Positions 1-10,476 of a stretch of 33,141 nt of DNA are shown here, piece by piece. Position 1 is the stretch's first letter; the number at the start of each line of letters is the position of its first letter. Position numbers and translations under genes: made by a program. The stretch is from NCBI GenBank assembly GCA_001662425.1, contig BDDC01000071.1, forward strand, positions 71,008 through 104,148. Reading direction: 5' to 3'. This stretch comes from Chlamydomonas sphaeroides (taxonomy: Eukaryota > Chlorophyta > Chlorophyceae > Chlamydomonadales > Chlamydomonadaceae). The notes under the pieces were generated by a model. It was not told where the DNA came from. It did no database searches and worked only from the letters and a program-made list of their open reading frames with translations.

Positions 1-71
1 CGCGACCACCCACCGCGGCCTGACCTCGCCGCTCGCTCCGGCCCGCTGCTTGCACACACGGGGCCCCTCAC

Positions 72-1611
72 CTCCTGAAGTCGCGCACCACCGCGCCCAC
101 GCCGTACGCATGCAGCTTGGCCTCCAGCCAGCCCGGGTTCATGAGCAGCGCCCGCAGCTCGGGCAGCAGCCCCGCGCCCGCCAGGTGGTGAGACAGGGCC
201 TGGGGGCGCAAGGAGGAGAGGCGGGAGGAGGGGCGGCGCAAGAGGCCCGTCAACCCGCCTGCTGCCTCTGCTATACCCACACACCCCAACCCGAAGAGCG
301 CCCCCTTCCCCGCATGCCCCCTCACGGCCCGCCCACCTGCACGATGTAGCCGTCGTCCCGCACAGATTCGTACGGCAGCGGCCCGCTGCCCGCGCTGGCC
401 GAGCCGGGCCGCCGGTAGCCCTCGAGCAGCGACCCGTGGGCCGCAGCCACCGCGCCGGGCGCCACCGCCGCCGCGTGCGCCAGGTGCTGCGCCGCGGGCA
501 GCGCCCAGCTGCTGCCATCCTCCAGCTGGGCCAGGCGCAGGATGCCGGCGGCGGCCATGGCGGCCGCGACCTGCCGGGGGGAGCCGGCCGAGGCGCCCCG
601 GGGCACGAGGGCGAGCGAGGAGGGCGGGGTCGGAGCCAGGGCAGTGGCGGCGGAGGGGTGCGCCCCGCGCCAGCTGCCTCCCATCACGCTGCCCTCCCGC
701 CCTTCCCGCTCGCGCTGCTCAAATCACGCCCTAGGCTCCCCGCCCCAGGTGCCGCACCTCGGCCGCCTCCGCCTCTCCGTGGACGCCCCACAGCCGCGCA
801 ATGACGAACAGCGGCACCGGTGTGTCGGGCGGCAGGGCGCCCAGGAGGGGGTAGTAGGGCGCCAGGGGGGCGGGCGGCTGGTAGCTGGGCAGCGGGTCGT
901 AGGCGGGGAGCAGCGCTGCGGGGGGGAGAGATGGGAGGGAGGCGGGCAGGTGGGAGGGTCAGGGGGGTGGGGGCCAAGAGGGCACAGCCGGTGTCGGGGA
1001 GGGCGCGGCCGCGGGCGCTGCCCGAGCGCCACGGCCCCCACAGCCCAGGGCCACGGGACAGGCCCCGACAAGCAGCCTGCGACCCCTCACTGCACTGCTC
1101 TCCCCAGCCGCCACCCCAGCCCGCGTCACCCCATGCCCCAACCCGCCTCCCAAACCCACGCACCCACCCCAAAACACACGTGCCCCCACACTCACCTCTG
1201 CCGCCCGCCTGGCCTGGCTTGTCTCCGCCCACGCCCATTACGTCCGCCGCCGCGATGCTGCTCAGCCGCGCTTGGTTGCTGTTCCGCACCACCTCCAGCC
1301 GGGAGTTGAGCGCCGGCGCCGCCACGCCGCCTCCCCCCGCAGCGTCGCCACCGCCGTCGCCGCGGCGGCCGGCGGCGCTGTCGCGGCCCGGCAGCGGCCT
1401 GCCGCCGCCGCCGCCGGGGATGCCCTCCGCGGCAAAGGAGCTGCGGTTCGAGTAGACCTCGACGCTGCTGCGGCGTGGCACGGCCCCCGGGGGCTGCGGC
1501 GGCAGGGCGTGTCCGCCGCCGGGGCCAGCGTCGTGGGTGCGCGGCGTGCTGTGGGCCGAGCCGGGCACCTCGCCGGGCACGGTGCGAGATGGGCGGCCGG
1601 CGGTGGGAGTG
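72..1611 (-). CDS. APAF-1/NB-ARC-like protein, winged-helix and helical part (partial)
   Basis: Minus-strand exons: about 1611-1196, 915-758, 570-337 and 199-72. All joins are GT-AG and in phase, and the gene continues past the left edge after donor AG|GTGAGG at 72. The second and third exons join to give PLFVIARLWGVHGEAEAAE then VAAAMAAAGILRLAQLEDG, which resembles the winged-helix domain after an NB-ARC ATPase. The last exon, with LLPELRALLMNPGWLEAKL, resembles the helical segment that follows in APAF-1-like proteins and usually leads to WD40 repeats. The first exon is low-complexity (Gly, Pro, Arg, Ser). Its reading frame meets a stop near 1683 with no ATG in between, so it must begin at an acceptor (about 1612-1613) and the true start lies in an unfound upstream exon. 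I see no P-loop or Walker B motif. By family, such proteins act as signalling ATPase switches; the role here is inferred from weak similarity. Confidence 0.55.
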
Positions 1612-3363
1612 CTGCGGGGTTGCGTTGGCGCGCGTGGGGGGTTTAGGGGAGCGGCGGTGCAGAGAAGGGTCGGGGGCGGAGGTCAGGGCAAGAGGCGGTG
1701 AGGGTGGTTGCCGGACGGTGGGGGCGGGGCCGGGCGCGCCAGCCGGCACGGCGGCGCGGGCACACGGGTTCAGAATCCGAGGGCTGGCCCGGCGGTGTCG
1801 CTGTCAACATGCCATGGTCACGTTGCTGCTGCGCCCCCAGTCCCCAGCTGCGGAGGCTCATCAGAGCACACGAGCGTAGCGCGCCCACGGCATCTGGGCC
1901 GGCAGGGAAGTGGGCGAACAGCGCGGCGGCACAGCAGCTGCTATGCGTGGGAAGCCCCTGGCGCCGCCCCCGAGTCCCCGGTCCTTCTGACCCCGACCCC
2001 GACGCGTCGGGGTGCGCACGGTGGGTTTGGCCAGGTCACGGGCGGGGAGCGCCCTGTGTGAAGCATGCTGAAGGATGCAAGCTGCGCTGCCGGGCCCGCA
2101 GTGCTCGTGGACCCGTTCCGGCGGGGACGCTGCGGCGGCTGCCCCCAGGGCGCACCTGTGGTCGGCGTCTAAGTCTTCATCAGCTGTGAAGGTTTTATGG
2201 CTGCCACTGGGGCCTGCGGATCAGGGGCGCGGCGTCGCGCTGAGTGGCGGGCATAAGAAAACAAAGGGCGGTTTTGCAGGCGTGACGTGGCACGACTTTT
2301 TCAGGCTGCCCTTACTTTTACCCTTGCTGCCCTTTTCATGGTCCTGGACGCTGTCGCGGACCTGCGAGCAGCGCCGCGGCGACGGTGCAGGGCGCAAGGC
2401 TCCACTAACGAACCCTGGGAATTGCGTCGCCGACACCGACGCCCGCGCCAGCGAGCGGTGAACAATTGCCCTGCGGCAGGCTGCATACCCGTTTCGTCTT
2501 CTGAGGAGCCGTCGCGCTCACCGCAAGCGTGCCGTCCGTGCCTTGTGCAGCCGCTGACCGCGGAGCGTTCTGCGTGGACTGGGTGCATCCCATGCTGCCG
2601 TCGCTGCTGCTTACACCACTCGGGCTGACGTGCGCGCTGTCGTCGCAAGCGCGTGTGAGTTCGTTACGCCTGTCGACCCACGCACAGCGCTTCTGGCGCT
2701 GCCGCCGCGCTGCAAGCAGACGCGCTGCACCACACAGGCCAACAATTGCAAACGAAAGCTTCAGAGTTGAAAGTGCCATCCCCATCCACGCCGGAACGAG
2801 TCTCACAGCAATTGGGCATCCATCAGGTGTGCTGATGGTGACCTATGTGTATGTGTTTCGCACATGGCAGGAGCTCGCGAGTCCGGATGTCACAGGGAAC
2901 ACTTCGCAACTTACGCTACTTTTGCCCGACGCTCCTTGCCGTGTCACGATCACGGCTGTACATCAAGGCTGGCATGTGGTGAGGTAACGGTGCGACGACG
3001 GGCTCGAGTAAGGTTGGGTCGCCGTGCGGTAGTCAGCCCAAACTTCGATACAGCGACCGCAGGCAAGTGTTCAGTTATAGTCCTGTCGCATGTGGTTTTG
3101 TGGGTCTGCACAAGCACAGCCTACTCGTGATAGGTCGTGGCTAGCACAGGGCAGCTTTGGCGTTTTCATTGGCCCCCATGCAAACCCGCGCGCTTCTGTT
3201 TCTCGGCCAAGCGCTCGCGGCAACGCATACACGCATACTGACGCCGCAAATAATAACTCGCGCAGCCGCTTCCGAGTCCAGGTGCCAATCCCAAACGGTT
3301 ACTGGTCGCGCTCCTCAGCGATACCGCAACTCACAGATCACGTACGGGGCCACATTGGCCGCC
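1612..3363. other. Intergenic region between the NB-ARC-like gene and USE1
   Basis: This region must hold the promoter and first exon of the minus-strand NB-ARC-like gene and the promoter and 5' UTR of USE1. From about 2230 to 3360 the GC content drops visibly compared with the flanking exons. Open frames on both strands are short and show no recognisable domain. I could not place the first exon of the minus-strand gene: the ATG candidate at 1810 leads to a possible GT donor after GAACCC, but its phase does not fit the exon at 1611. Confidence 0.5.
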
Positions 3364-6111
3364 ATGGGAGGCGCGCCCGCAGCGCCGAGCCTGCCGGAGC
3401 CCTTGGGCGGGAGCCTCGAGGTCGCGTTCCGTCGCCTGCTTAGCTGCTGCTTCAAGTAAGCTTTCATCGCACGAGCTTGGGCAAGCAAACGCCACAGACG
3501 TCCTGAGTTCGCCGCGGCACGGTCCATAACCGACCCCTCCCGGTTCCCAACCCGCCTTGCTCCACGCACCTCACGCCCTGCGCCGTCAGACACCTGCACG
3601 AGCTGGATGCGGGGAGCAGCGAGAACGGCGACAGCGACACGGCCGCGCTCGTGCTGAAGATGCGCCACGTGAGCTGCCTCGCGGGTCTAGAACACCCAAG
3701 CGCTACTGGCCAAGGCGCTGCCGGGCCCTCACTGCCGCGTCCCAGTGGCAGGGCCCTCCCACGCCCTTTCTACATGGCCGGCCGCACACGCTCCTCGGGT
3801 CGCGCCCCTCACCCTTCACAAGTGCAAGTGCTACCGCCACCACCACCCCTCATGCAGCATCGCACGCCACCAGAACACATACACTTCCCCCTCCCTCTAC
3901 CCCTCTCCTTCCCACCGCCAGTACCTGGACACGCTGCGCGAGCAGCTGTCGGACCTCAGGGCGCAGCAGGAGGCGCTGGGGTGCGTCGGGCGCCGTCGGC
4001 TGGGCGGGCGGGCGGTGGAACAGGCGGGCGGGCGGGCTGCGGGGACTGCTGGGACATGGCACATGGACGCCACGGGGCCACCACCGGGCTGGCGGGGCGC
4101 CTATGCACCAGTCCTGAGGGGGCATCGTGTGCCATCAGACTGCCGGTTGGGCGGCTGTAGGCGTTTCAGTGTGTGCCAGTTAGCTGCTGTGAACGCCAGC
4201 CGGGCCGCCGTATGTCCTCGTGAACCTGACGGCACCGTACGGCGGCCCGCCAGGCTGGAGGGCGCCACGCTGGAGCTGTACGAGTCCGCGGTCAAGGCCG
4301 TAGCGGCTGCCGTACCCAAGGTGCAGCTGCCGCCGTACTGCCAGAACCTGGTGGCAGGCGCCGCCGCCGCCGCCGCCGCCAGCCGGCCGCCGCCGCCGTC
4401 GACGTCGTACTTCACGCCGCCGCCGAGGTGGGCTGCTGCTGGGTACCCGTCCAACGGCTGGCCGCTGTGGGCGTGTGCTCGCTGCGTGCCGGACTGCCCT
4501 GCCGCCCGCTGCTCGCCCCCTGCTGGAGCGCCCGCTGCCCATGCTGCGGTAGTGCACACACCCCTGCGAAACCCGGGAGGCGCCGTTTTGCCAGAAAGCC
4601 CTTACTCCAGCGGAACACCGCAGCGGAGCTCGGGACTCGGCTGGCGCCCACCTTCCTCCGACTGCTCGCGAGCTGCCCGCCCGCCTCCCTCCGGCTGCAG
4701 ACCAGGCCTGACGGCGGCAGGCGCGCGCGGCGGCGGCGCAGCGGGGCCCCCGGGGCCGTCGGGCCGAGCCGCGGACATGGCGGGGCTCGGCGCGGGCGCA
4801 GCGGAGCGGTGGGTGGGGTCCCCGGGGGGATGACGGGCCGGCAGTGCCCGGGCCGGGAGGCCTCATGCCGAGGCCTCATGCCGGCGCCGTGCCGTGTGGC
4901 AGCACCCAACCGCCGGACGGTAGCGGGCCGCAGCGGCATCGCTCCCGCTCCCGCTAGGCCGCTGCCTGGGCGTCGCAGCTTAAAGCACCCGCTCCCGCTC
5001 CGCTGTGCCGCTGTCTGGCGTCCGGCGTCCGGCGTCCCCTGCGAAGGGCGATCGCGGCAACGGCGACGAGGGCCGCGCGCGCACGCGCAGTTTCACGTCT
5101 GGCGCAGGTCCGGCAGCGGGGGGCCGGCAGCCAGGCGCCTGCCGGCCCAGGCCTGCTGCCGCGCTGGCCCCTAGGCCATTGGCCTGCTGCCCCTCAGCCC
5201 GCCGGAGGCTGGCGGAGCTGGCGCAGGGCTGGTGTGATTGCCGTCGCGCCGTGTGGCCGCCCCGCACAGGCTGCGCGAGGCGGAGGCCGCACAGGCGCTG
5301 CTGACGGACGAGCTGGCGGAGCTGGCGGCGCAGCTCAAGGGCAACGCGCTGGCTGCGTCGGGCGCGGTGGCGGACCGGGGGCGGCTGCTGGATGCCACGG
5401 ACGCGGCGCTGGGCGCGAGCCTGGCGGCCACGCGCAAGAACGCGGCGACGGCGGGCGAGCAGGTCAAGCGGTGCGCCAGGGCACGTGGCGTGTGGGGTCA
5501 GGGCCTTGGGGGCCTGGGTACAGGCGGCGCGGGCTGCGCTGGGCGTCTTTGCAGCAGGGGAGCGGGCGGATATGGGAGGTGTGCGGGGGGCTGCGGGCGG
5601 CGAGCCGCGGTGCTGGGAAGGAGTGGGAGGGAACGTGGGCAAGCGCTCAGTCGCCGATCCGCTCCTCGCTCCTGCCACCTGCTCCTGCCTCCCGCTCCTG
5701 CCGACCCGCTCCTCGCTCCTCCCTTCCCGCCCCTGGCGCTCTGGTCGCCCCCCCAGGTCGGGCGGCAACCTGTGCTTCACCTGCCTGGTGCTGCTGCTGG
5801 TGGGCGGGCTGCTGGCGGGTATGGCGGTGTACATCAAGCTGACCCACATGACCGGCTACAAGGCCACGGCAGCAGCCAGTGGCGGTGGGGGTGGAGGGGC
5901 AGCGGCAGGGGCGGGAGCGTGGGGGCAGCTGGCGTCGTGGCTGGGAGGGCTGGCGGCTCGCGAGGGGGCGGCGGCGGCGGGAGGAGGAGTCGGTGGGGCT
6001 GGCGGTGCGGCGGCGGGGGGTGGCGAGGAGTGGGCGGCGGCGGCGGCGGGGGCAGGGGCGGGGCAGGGGGCGCAGGACGAGGCTGGCTGGGGCGGAGGCC
6101 GGGAGCTGTAG
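3364..6111 (+). CDS. USE1: USE1-like Qc-type SNARE (Golgi-to-ER vesicle fusion)
   Basis: Six exons: 3364-3455, 3590-3668, 3922-3980, 4254-4427, 5270-5470 and 5757-6111. All joins are GT-AG and in phase, giving 319 aa. The N-terminus has the USE1 signature LEVAFRRLLSCC (compare LELNxxRLLSRC in animals), followed by helical segments. The SNARE motif spans about residues 136-202 and carries Asp170 (context VADRGRLL) where most Q-SNAREs have Gln; USE1 proteins are known for aspartate at this zero layer. A transmembrane helix follows at about 208-230 (CFTCLVLLLVGGLLAG). USE1 works with syntaxin 18/Ufe1, Sec20 and Sec22 in retrograde fusion at the ER. Unusually, about 85 Gly/Ala-rich residues follow the membrane anchor and end in GREL. 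Intron 4 is 842 bp and could hide another exon. The start is the only ATG just before the conserved N-terminus. Confidence 0.85.
4857..4884. repeat. Short tandem duplication in USE1 intron 4
   Basis: The 13-bp unit GAGGCCTCATGCC appears twice in a row. About 50 to 150 bp downstream, GCTCCCGCT-type and GTCCGGC-type short repeats also occur, so the middle of this intron is a patch of simple expansions. Confidence 0.6.
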
Positions 6112-6871
6112 GCGGTAGGGATGCCGGAGCCGCACAGCCCGTGCCTTGACCTCAGGGTTTGTCGTTTTTACAAGATGTTAGCTGCGGCGTGCCGCCTGGA
6201 CCTCAGCGGGCGGCGCTGCCCCCCGGCGGTAGCGGGTTGGGAGGCCCCGCCCAGCTGTCTTCCTCGGCGCCCCACGCGGCGCTGCAACCCGGCGCCCCAT
6301 CCCGCAGCAGCACCCAGCCTCAGCGCTCCACCCTCGCGGTGCGCCCTTACCCCAGCAGCAGCGCTCGCCTGCGCCCGGTGGCCCAGGCGCGCCCCATCGA
6401 CGCCACCGCGGGCCTTGGCCTGCATTCGTGGCTGCCTGCTAGGACAGCCCCAAAAGCCAGCCCGATGACGCGCTGCAGGCGCCAGGTTCCGGGAGACACA
6501 CATTGAACACAAAACACACGGCCCCACGTGACTCCCCGTAACTCCCCTGGCCCGACCCGGCACACCGATGGCAGCCTTCGCAGCTCCCGGTCACACAAAG
6601 TAGCCAACTGTGTGTTCAACCTTAAGGGCCGAACTTGTAGGGCTGTGTGTGTCGCTCCCGTCCTGGGGTTCAAGGTCGCTCAAGGTCACTCGTCCAGGCG
6701 GTCGCTCGTCCTCCTGTGCTCATCCGCCTCGGTCGCACGTCTGCGGCTAATAACGCGAAAGGGCGTGTCCTGTATATCGGTGCTTGCCGTTTGCTGCAAC
6801 GCCGCAGCTGCGCCCCGCACACGCCGCGCACCGCAGCCTGAGAACCGACCTGAACCGACGCACAGTCCACG
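6112..6871. other. USE1 3' UTR and GST upstream region
   Basis: No supported gene. I see no TGTAA in this stretch, so the USE1 transcript end cannot be placed from sequence. The last 250 bp before 6872 are less GC-rich and probably contain the promoter and 5' UTR of the downstream glutathione S-transferase gene. Confidence 0.5.
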
Positions 6872-9667
6872 ATGGCGAGCTCCACCGCTGCAGCTGTTGG
6901 CGCCACGAGCCCCGCACCTCAGGTGCTGTCCACTGCCTGCTTGATCGCCAGGCCCCAGCCTCTGCTTGGGAGCCTGCCGCTCGCCCTGCCACCGTCCCTC
7001 CCGTCCGTCCCGCGGCAGGGCCTTCGCCTGCACTATTTCAACATCCCCGGCCGCGCCGAGACGGCCCGCCTGATGCTGACCATGGCGGGCATCCCCTACG
7101 AGGTGCGCGAAAAGATGCATGGCCGACTGGCAGCCGGAGGCCGCCCTGGCTCGTAGGGGGCCCAGCACTCAGTTGACCCATGGGTCTGCCCGCTCTGCCG
7201 CGCTGCCACAGCGCTTCGAACTGCCCCCGGCTACGTTCGGCGCCAGCCCCTCGCCGCTGCCCTATCCGCCGCGCTGCCCTGGCACATCGCCGGCCGCCTT
7301 GCCGCCGCCCGCTGTACCCCCGGCCGCCCGCTCGCGTAACGTCTGCCCCTTGCCGCCGCCCTCCTGCCGTCTCCCGCCCGGCTGCGGCCCTGCCCCAGGA
7401 CGTGACGTATGAGATGGACAGCAGCTGGCCGCAACACAAGACCAAGTTCCCCTACCACCAGGTGGAATGTGGCCGGGTGACCGGGTGGCGGGCTGGGGGC
7501 AGGGCTGGGGTGGGCTGGCAGGCAGCGGTGGCGGCGCATCATCCGGCCCTCTGGACTGCACGCGCCCCTGCCCATCCCCTACCCCCGTCACTCTCCGCCC
7601 TCAGGTCCCTGTGCTGGAGTTCGGCGACGGCCGCATGCTACCGCAGATGGGGGCCATTGGTGGGGCCGGGTGGCGGAGTGGGGAAAGGTGACAGGGGATC
7701 AGGCTGCATGGGGGCCGCCCAGCCACCTCCGCGGCATGAGCAACGTTCGAGGTACGTTCGAGGTACAGCGGGCTTGACCCGCCGTGATCTGAGGACGTAT
7801 GTAGGGCGACCAGGGGGCCGGAGCCCCCTTCGCGCCCTGTCCCCCGACCAGCAATAACGGCTGCAGCGCAATGCTTGGCGGCGAGGGTGGGCCGGCGGCA
7901 GTGGAGCCGAGGCTTGTCCTCATCCAGCAGCACCGACTATGTCCCTTGCATGGCTTGCTCTCGCACGTTCCTCCGAACGCTAGCCGCTCTCAGGCCTGGG
8001 CAGGTTGCGTATACCCAAGGCGGTGCGGGAGGAAGGTTGGCCTCGCCCCCCTCGCCTGCATGCCCCTCACTCCCACAGACCGCTACGTGGCCAAGCTGGC
8101 TGGGCTGTACCCGGAGGACCCCTTCCAGGCGGCACTGGCGGACCAGGTGCATGCGTATGGGAGGGTGGAGGCCGTGGCACCGCGACTGGCCGCTGGCTGG
8201 TGACCATTGGGGCTGTAGCCGCTGCTATGCCAGCCAGGAGGCCTCCTGATGCAAGCAACGGGTCAGATGGTTTGGGGCTGCGGCAACCGGCAGCCTGCGA
8301 CATGCCTGCCTGCCCTCTTGCCGGGCGGGCTGCCACCAGTGACCCCTGCCTCCCTCTCCCTGCCGCACACCCTGGGCTGCGCTGCGCTGTCAGCCTCACC
8401 TGGTGCTGCAGGACGTTTGGATGGTGCGTGCGTGTATGAACAATGGTTCACATTGGGACAATGTTTATATATGTACTGCTCTCCTTGGGCCTACACATTG
8501 GAGCCACGGAACGATGTCAGAGCTGCGCGCCCCGCTGCGCTTCACAGCCAAAAGCGCTGTACCACCGGCCACCGTGGACTGCGTGTAGGGCTGTGAGACA
8601 AGAATAATGTGTTTAGGGTTGCGCTCCTCTTAATCCTCTACATTTCTGCTACGTACGGTCGTGGTGTGCCGGCCGGCCCCAGGCGCTGCTGCCGGCCTAT
8701 CGCCTGGAGGGCGAGGAGAAGGCGGCTGCGTTCGCCGAGATCATGACGAAGGGCCGGGCCGCCGAGTTCCTGCGGCTGTGGGACAAGAGCCTGGTGACCG
8801 GGGGTCCTGCCGGGCGGGGGTGAACCTGGCTGCTGGAGGCCGCACTGGCCGACACACTGCGTTGTTTTGCAGGCGAGGCGCCGAACACCCACAAGCCAGC
8901 ACCGGCCCGATGCCATGCAACGGCTCCCCTTCCATCTTATCCCCTGCCTCCATACCCCCCCCCCACCCCCCCACCCCAGGAGCCGGTGCTGGCCTCCGGC
9001 GGTTACGTGTCCGGCCCGCGCCTCAGCTATGGCGACCTGGCGCTGTTCACAAACCTGTCACTCTTCATCAGCGGCTTCCTGCCGGGTGCGTTGCCGGGTG
9101 GGACGTCAAACGCAGACCTGGAGCCAAACGCACTACCTCCGAGTTCCGACCCGAGCCAGTTGGGCCGGTATCTAAGGGGTATGTGGGATAGGCGGATAGA
9201 AGCGCTGAGGAGCCTACAGACCTGAGACAGGGGAAGAGGCTGCAGCTGTTCCCTTGCGTAGCGGCCGCGGCACACCCCTCATGGGTGCTGTATTTGTCAA
9301 CGATCCTCGCGGCGTTACTTCCTGTGCTGGTGGCAGGGGCCGCTTGCGGCTTAGGTTACGAACGGGGAACCTCTTTCACCGTTCATGCCTCCTGCAAAAA
9401 GTTGTCTCCCTTGGGAGTCGTTTCCCATCCCGCCCCTCCCCTACACTATCCGGCCTTCTTCCCCCACCGTCACGCTTCATCGCCTTGCTGTCCTACGGCT
9501 CCCGCATGAGCCGTGCACCCTGCTCTCCAGGTGTGCCCAAGACCCTGCTCGACGAGTACCCCGCCCTCAAGGCGCACCGCAACAAGATCGCCTCCGAACC
9601 GGGCGTCAAGGCGTTCTATGAGCAGCACGCGGAGGGCCTCCGGGCCGCGTTCAGGCCGGACGCGTGA
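6872..9667 (+). CDS. Sigma-class-like glutathione S-transferase
   Basis: Exons: 6872-7102, 7399-7461, 7605-7659, 8079-8146, 8394-8423 (or only 8412-8423), 8683-8793, 8980-9085 and 9531-9667. All are in phase, giving about 266 aa. The thioredoxin-fold half begins LRLHYFNIPGRAETARLML, where the Tyr is the expected catalytic tyrosine that activates glutathione. VPVLEFGDGRMLPQMGAI follows, the cis-Pro and glutathione-binding segment. The helical C-terminal half contains LSYGDLALF, the conserved N-capping box region, and ends at DEYPALKAHRNKIASEPGVKAFYE, typical of sigma/prostaglandin-D-synthase-like GSTs. About 50 Ala/Ser/Pro/Leu-rich residues precede the domain and could be an organelle transit peptide or an unstructured leader. 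The exon at 8394 is the least certain part. Expected role: conjugation or peroxide detoxification. Confidence 0.88.
7744..7765. repeat. 11-bp perfect tandem repeat in GST intron 3
   Basis: CGTTCGAGGTA occurs twice back to back inside the intron between exons 7605-7659 and 8079-8146. No function is apparent. Confidence 0.7.
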
Positions 9668-10332
9668 GGGGCCGCGGGCTCTCCGCGCTGCCCTCAGTCG
9701 GTCAGGCGGGCGGCAAGCAGCGCGTTGCGTTGCCGAGTTGTCAATTGTTACCTGCGGTGCCGGGGCCTGTAGATCCAGCAGCCCGCGTCGCTGCATGTAG
9801 GCACCCGGTTGGACCAGGCCGCGGTCGCAGCGGAGCTGGCATCACAGCGCACTGAAGCCCGTGGCAGGAGGCCCTTCCGGTAGGCTGCTACACTCTGCTA
9901 CCGGTAGTCTCGGGCTCAGGCCCTGACCACGGAGCTGCGGAGGCTGCGCTGGCGTCGAGGCTTGAGCCGTGGCCGCTGGCGCGATGGTGTCGCAGCAGTC
10001 GGCAGGGGGCTGGCGGCGAGCGCCCCGCAGCTGTCGTCGGCTGCAGGGCGGTGCATTGGCAGGTTAGGAGGTGCGGAGCTGCTTGCTGACGTTAGGCGTC
10101 TGCAGGATGTCTGGGCTGCGTGGGGGTAGGCGGCCGTGGCGACAAGCCGCTGTGCGAAGGACGAGGGTGTCTTGCGGAGTTGTGGCGGTACAGCCTCACC
10201 TGCATCGGAACTCGTCGGTGCATGCGGTGGTGGACGTCAGTTGAGTTTCCAGCTGCTGCGAGCTGTCGCGTGTCGACGGTGTCCGGTTGTCAAACAGGGG
10301 GCCGATTGAAGCGCATTGTTCGCGGTTTGCCC

Positions 10333-10397
10333 TGTAAGTCACTGGTTGACAGGCGCATACAGGTGCACACACAGACGTTGGTTTGTTGGTTTTGTAA
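10333..10397 (+). terminator. Probable poly(A) signals (TGTAA) for the GST gene
   Basis: TGTAA occurs at 10333-10337 and 10393-10397. TGTAA is the usual polyadenylation signal in Chlamydomonas-type algae. These are the first copies I see downstream of the GST stop codon, implying a 3' UTR of about 670-750 nt. Confidence 0.5.
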
Positions 10398-10399
10398 TA

Positions 10400-10429
10400 C
10401 TATTATACTTATACTTATTTCTGAACACA
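10400..10429. repeat. 30-bp AT-rich repeat, copy 1
   Basis: Perfect 30-bp match to 11868-11897, with core TTATACTTATACTTATTTCT followed by GAACACA. It stands out against the GC-rich surroundings and lies about 50 bp upstream of the LRR-gene start codon. Confidence 0.85.
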
Positions 10430-10476
10430 CAGACGAACTAGGACTCTAGCCTGCGGCGCCCGGCGTAGCGACAGAC

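Larger units (their letters stand above)
9668..10476. other. GST 3' UTR and LRR-gene upstream region
   Basis: No supported coding region. Two TGTAA pentamers near 10333 and 10393 suggest the GST transcript ends close to 10400. That would leave only a short promoter and 5' UTR for the LRR gene, whose ATG is at 10477. An AT-rich patch at 10380-10430 contains one copy of a 30-bp repeat that recurs in intron 4 of the LRR gene. Confidence 0.5.

Noticed and set aside
684..1580. 298-codon minus-strand frame as one exon
   Set aside because: It reads through a clear GTGAGT donor at 1195 and out of frame into the next exon; only its upstream part is used in the NB-ARC-like gene.
7744..7765. GTTCGA-containing repeat as a tRNA B-box
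   Set aside because: No A-box or cloverleaf arms around it; it is a simple 11-bp tandem repeat in an intron.
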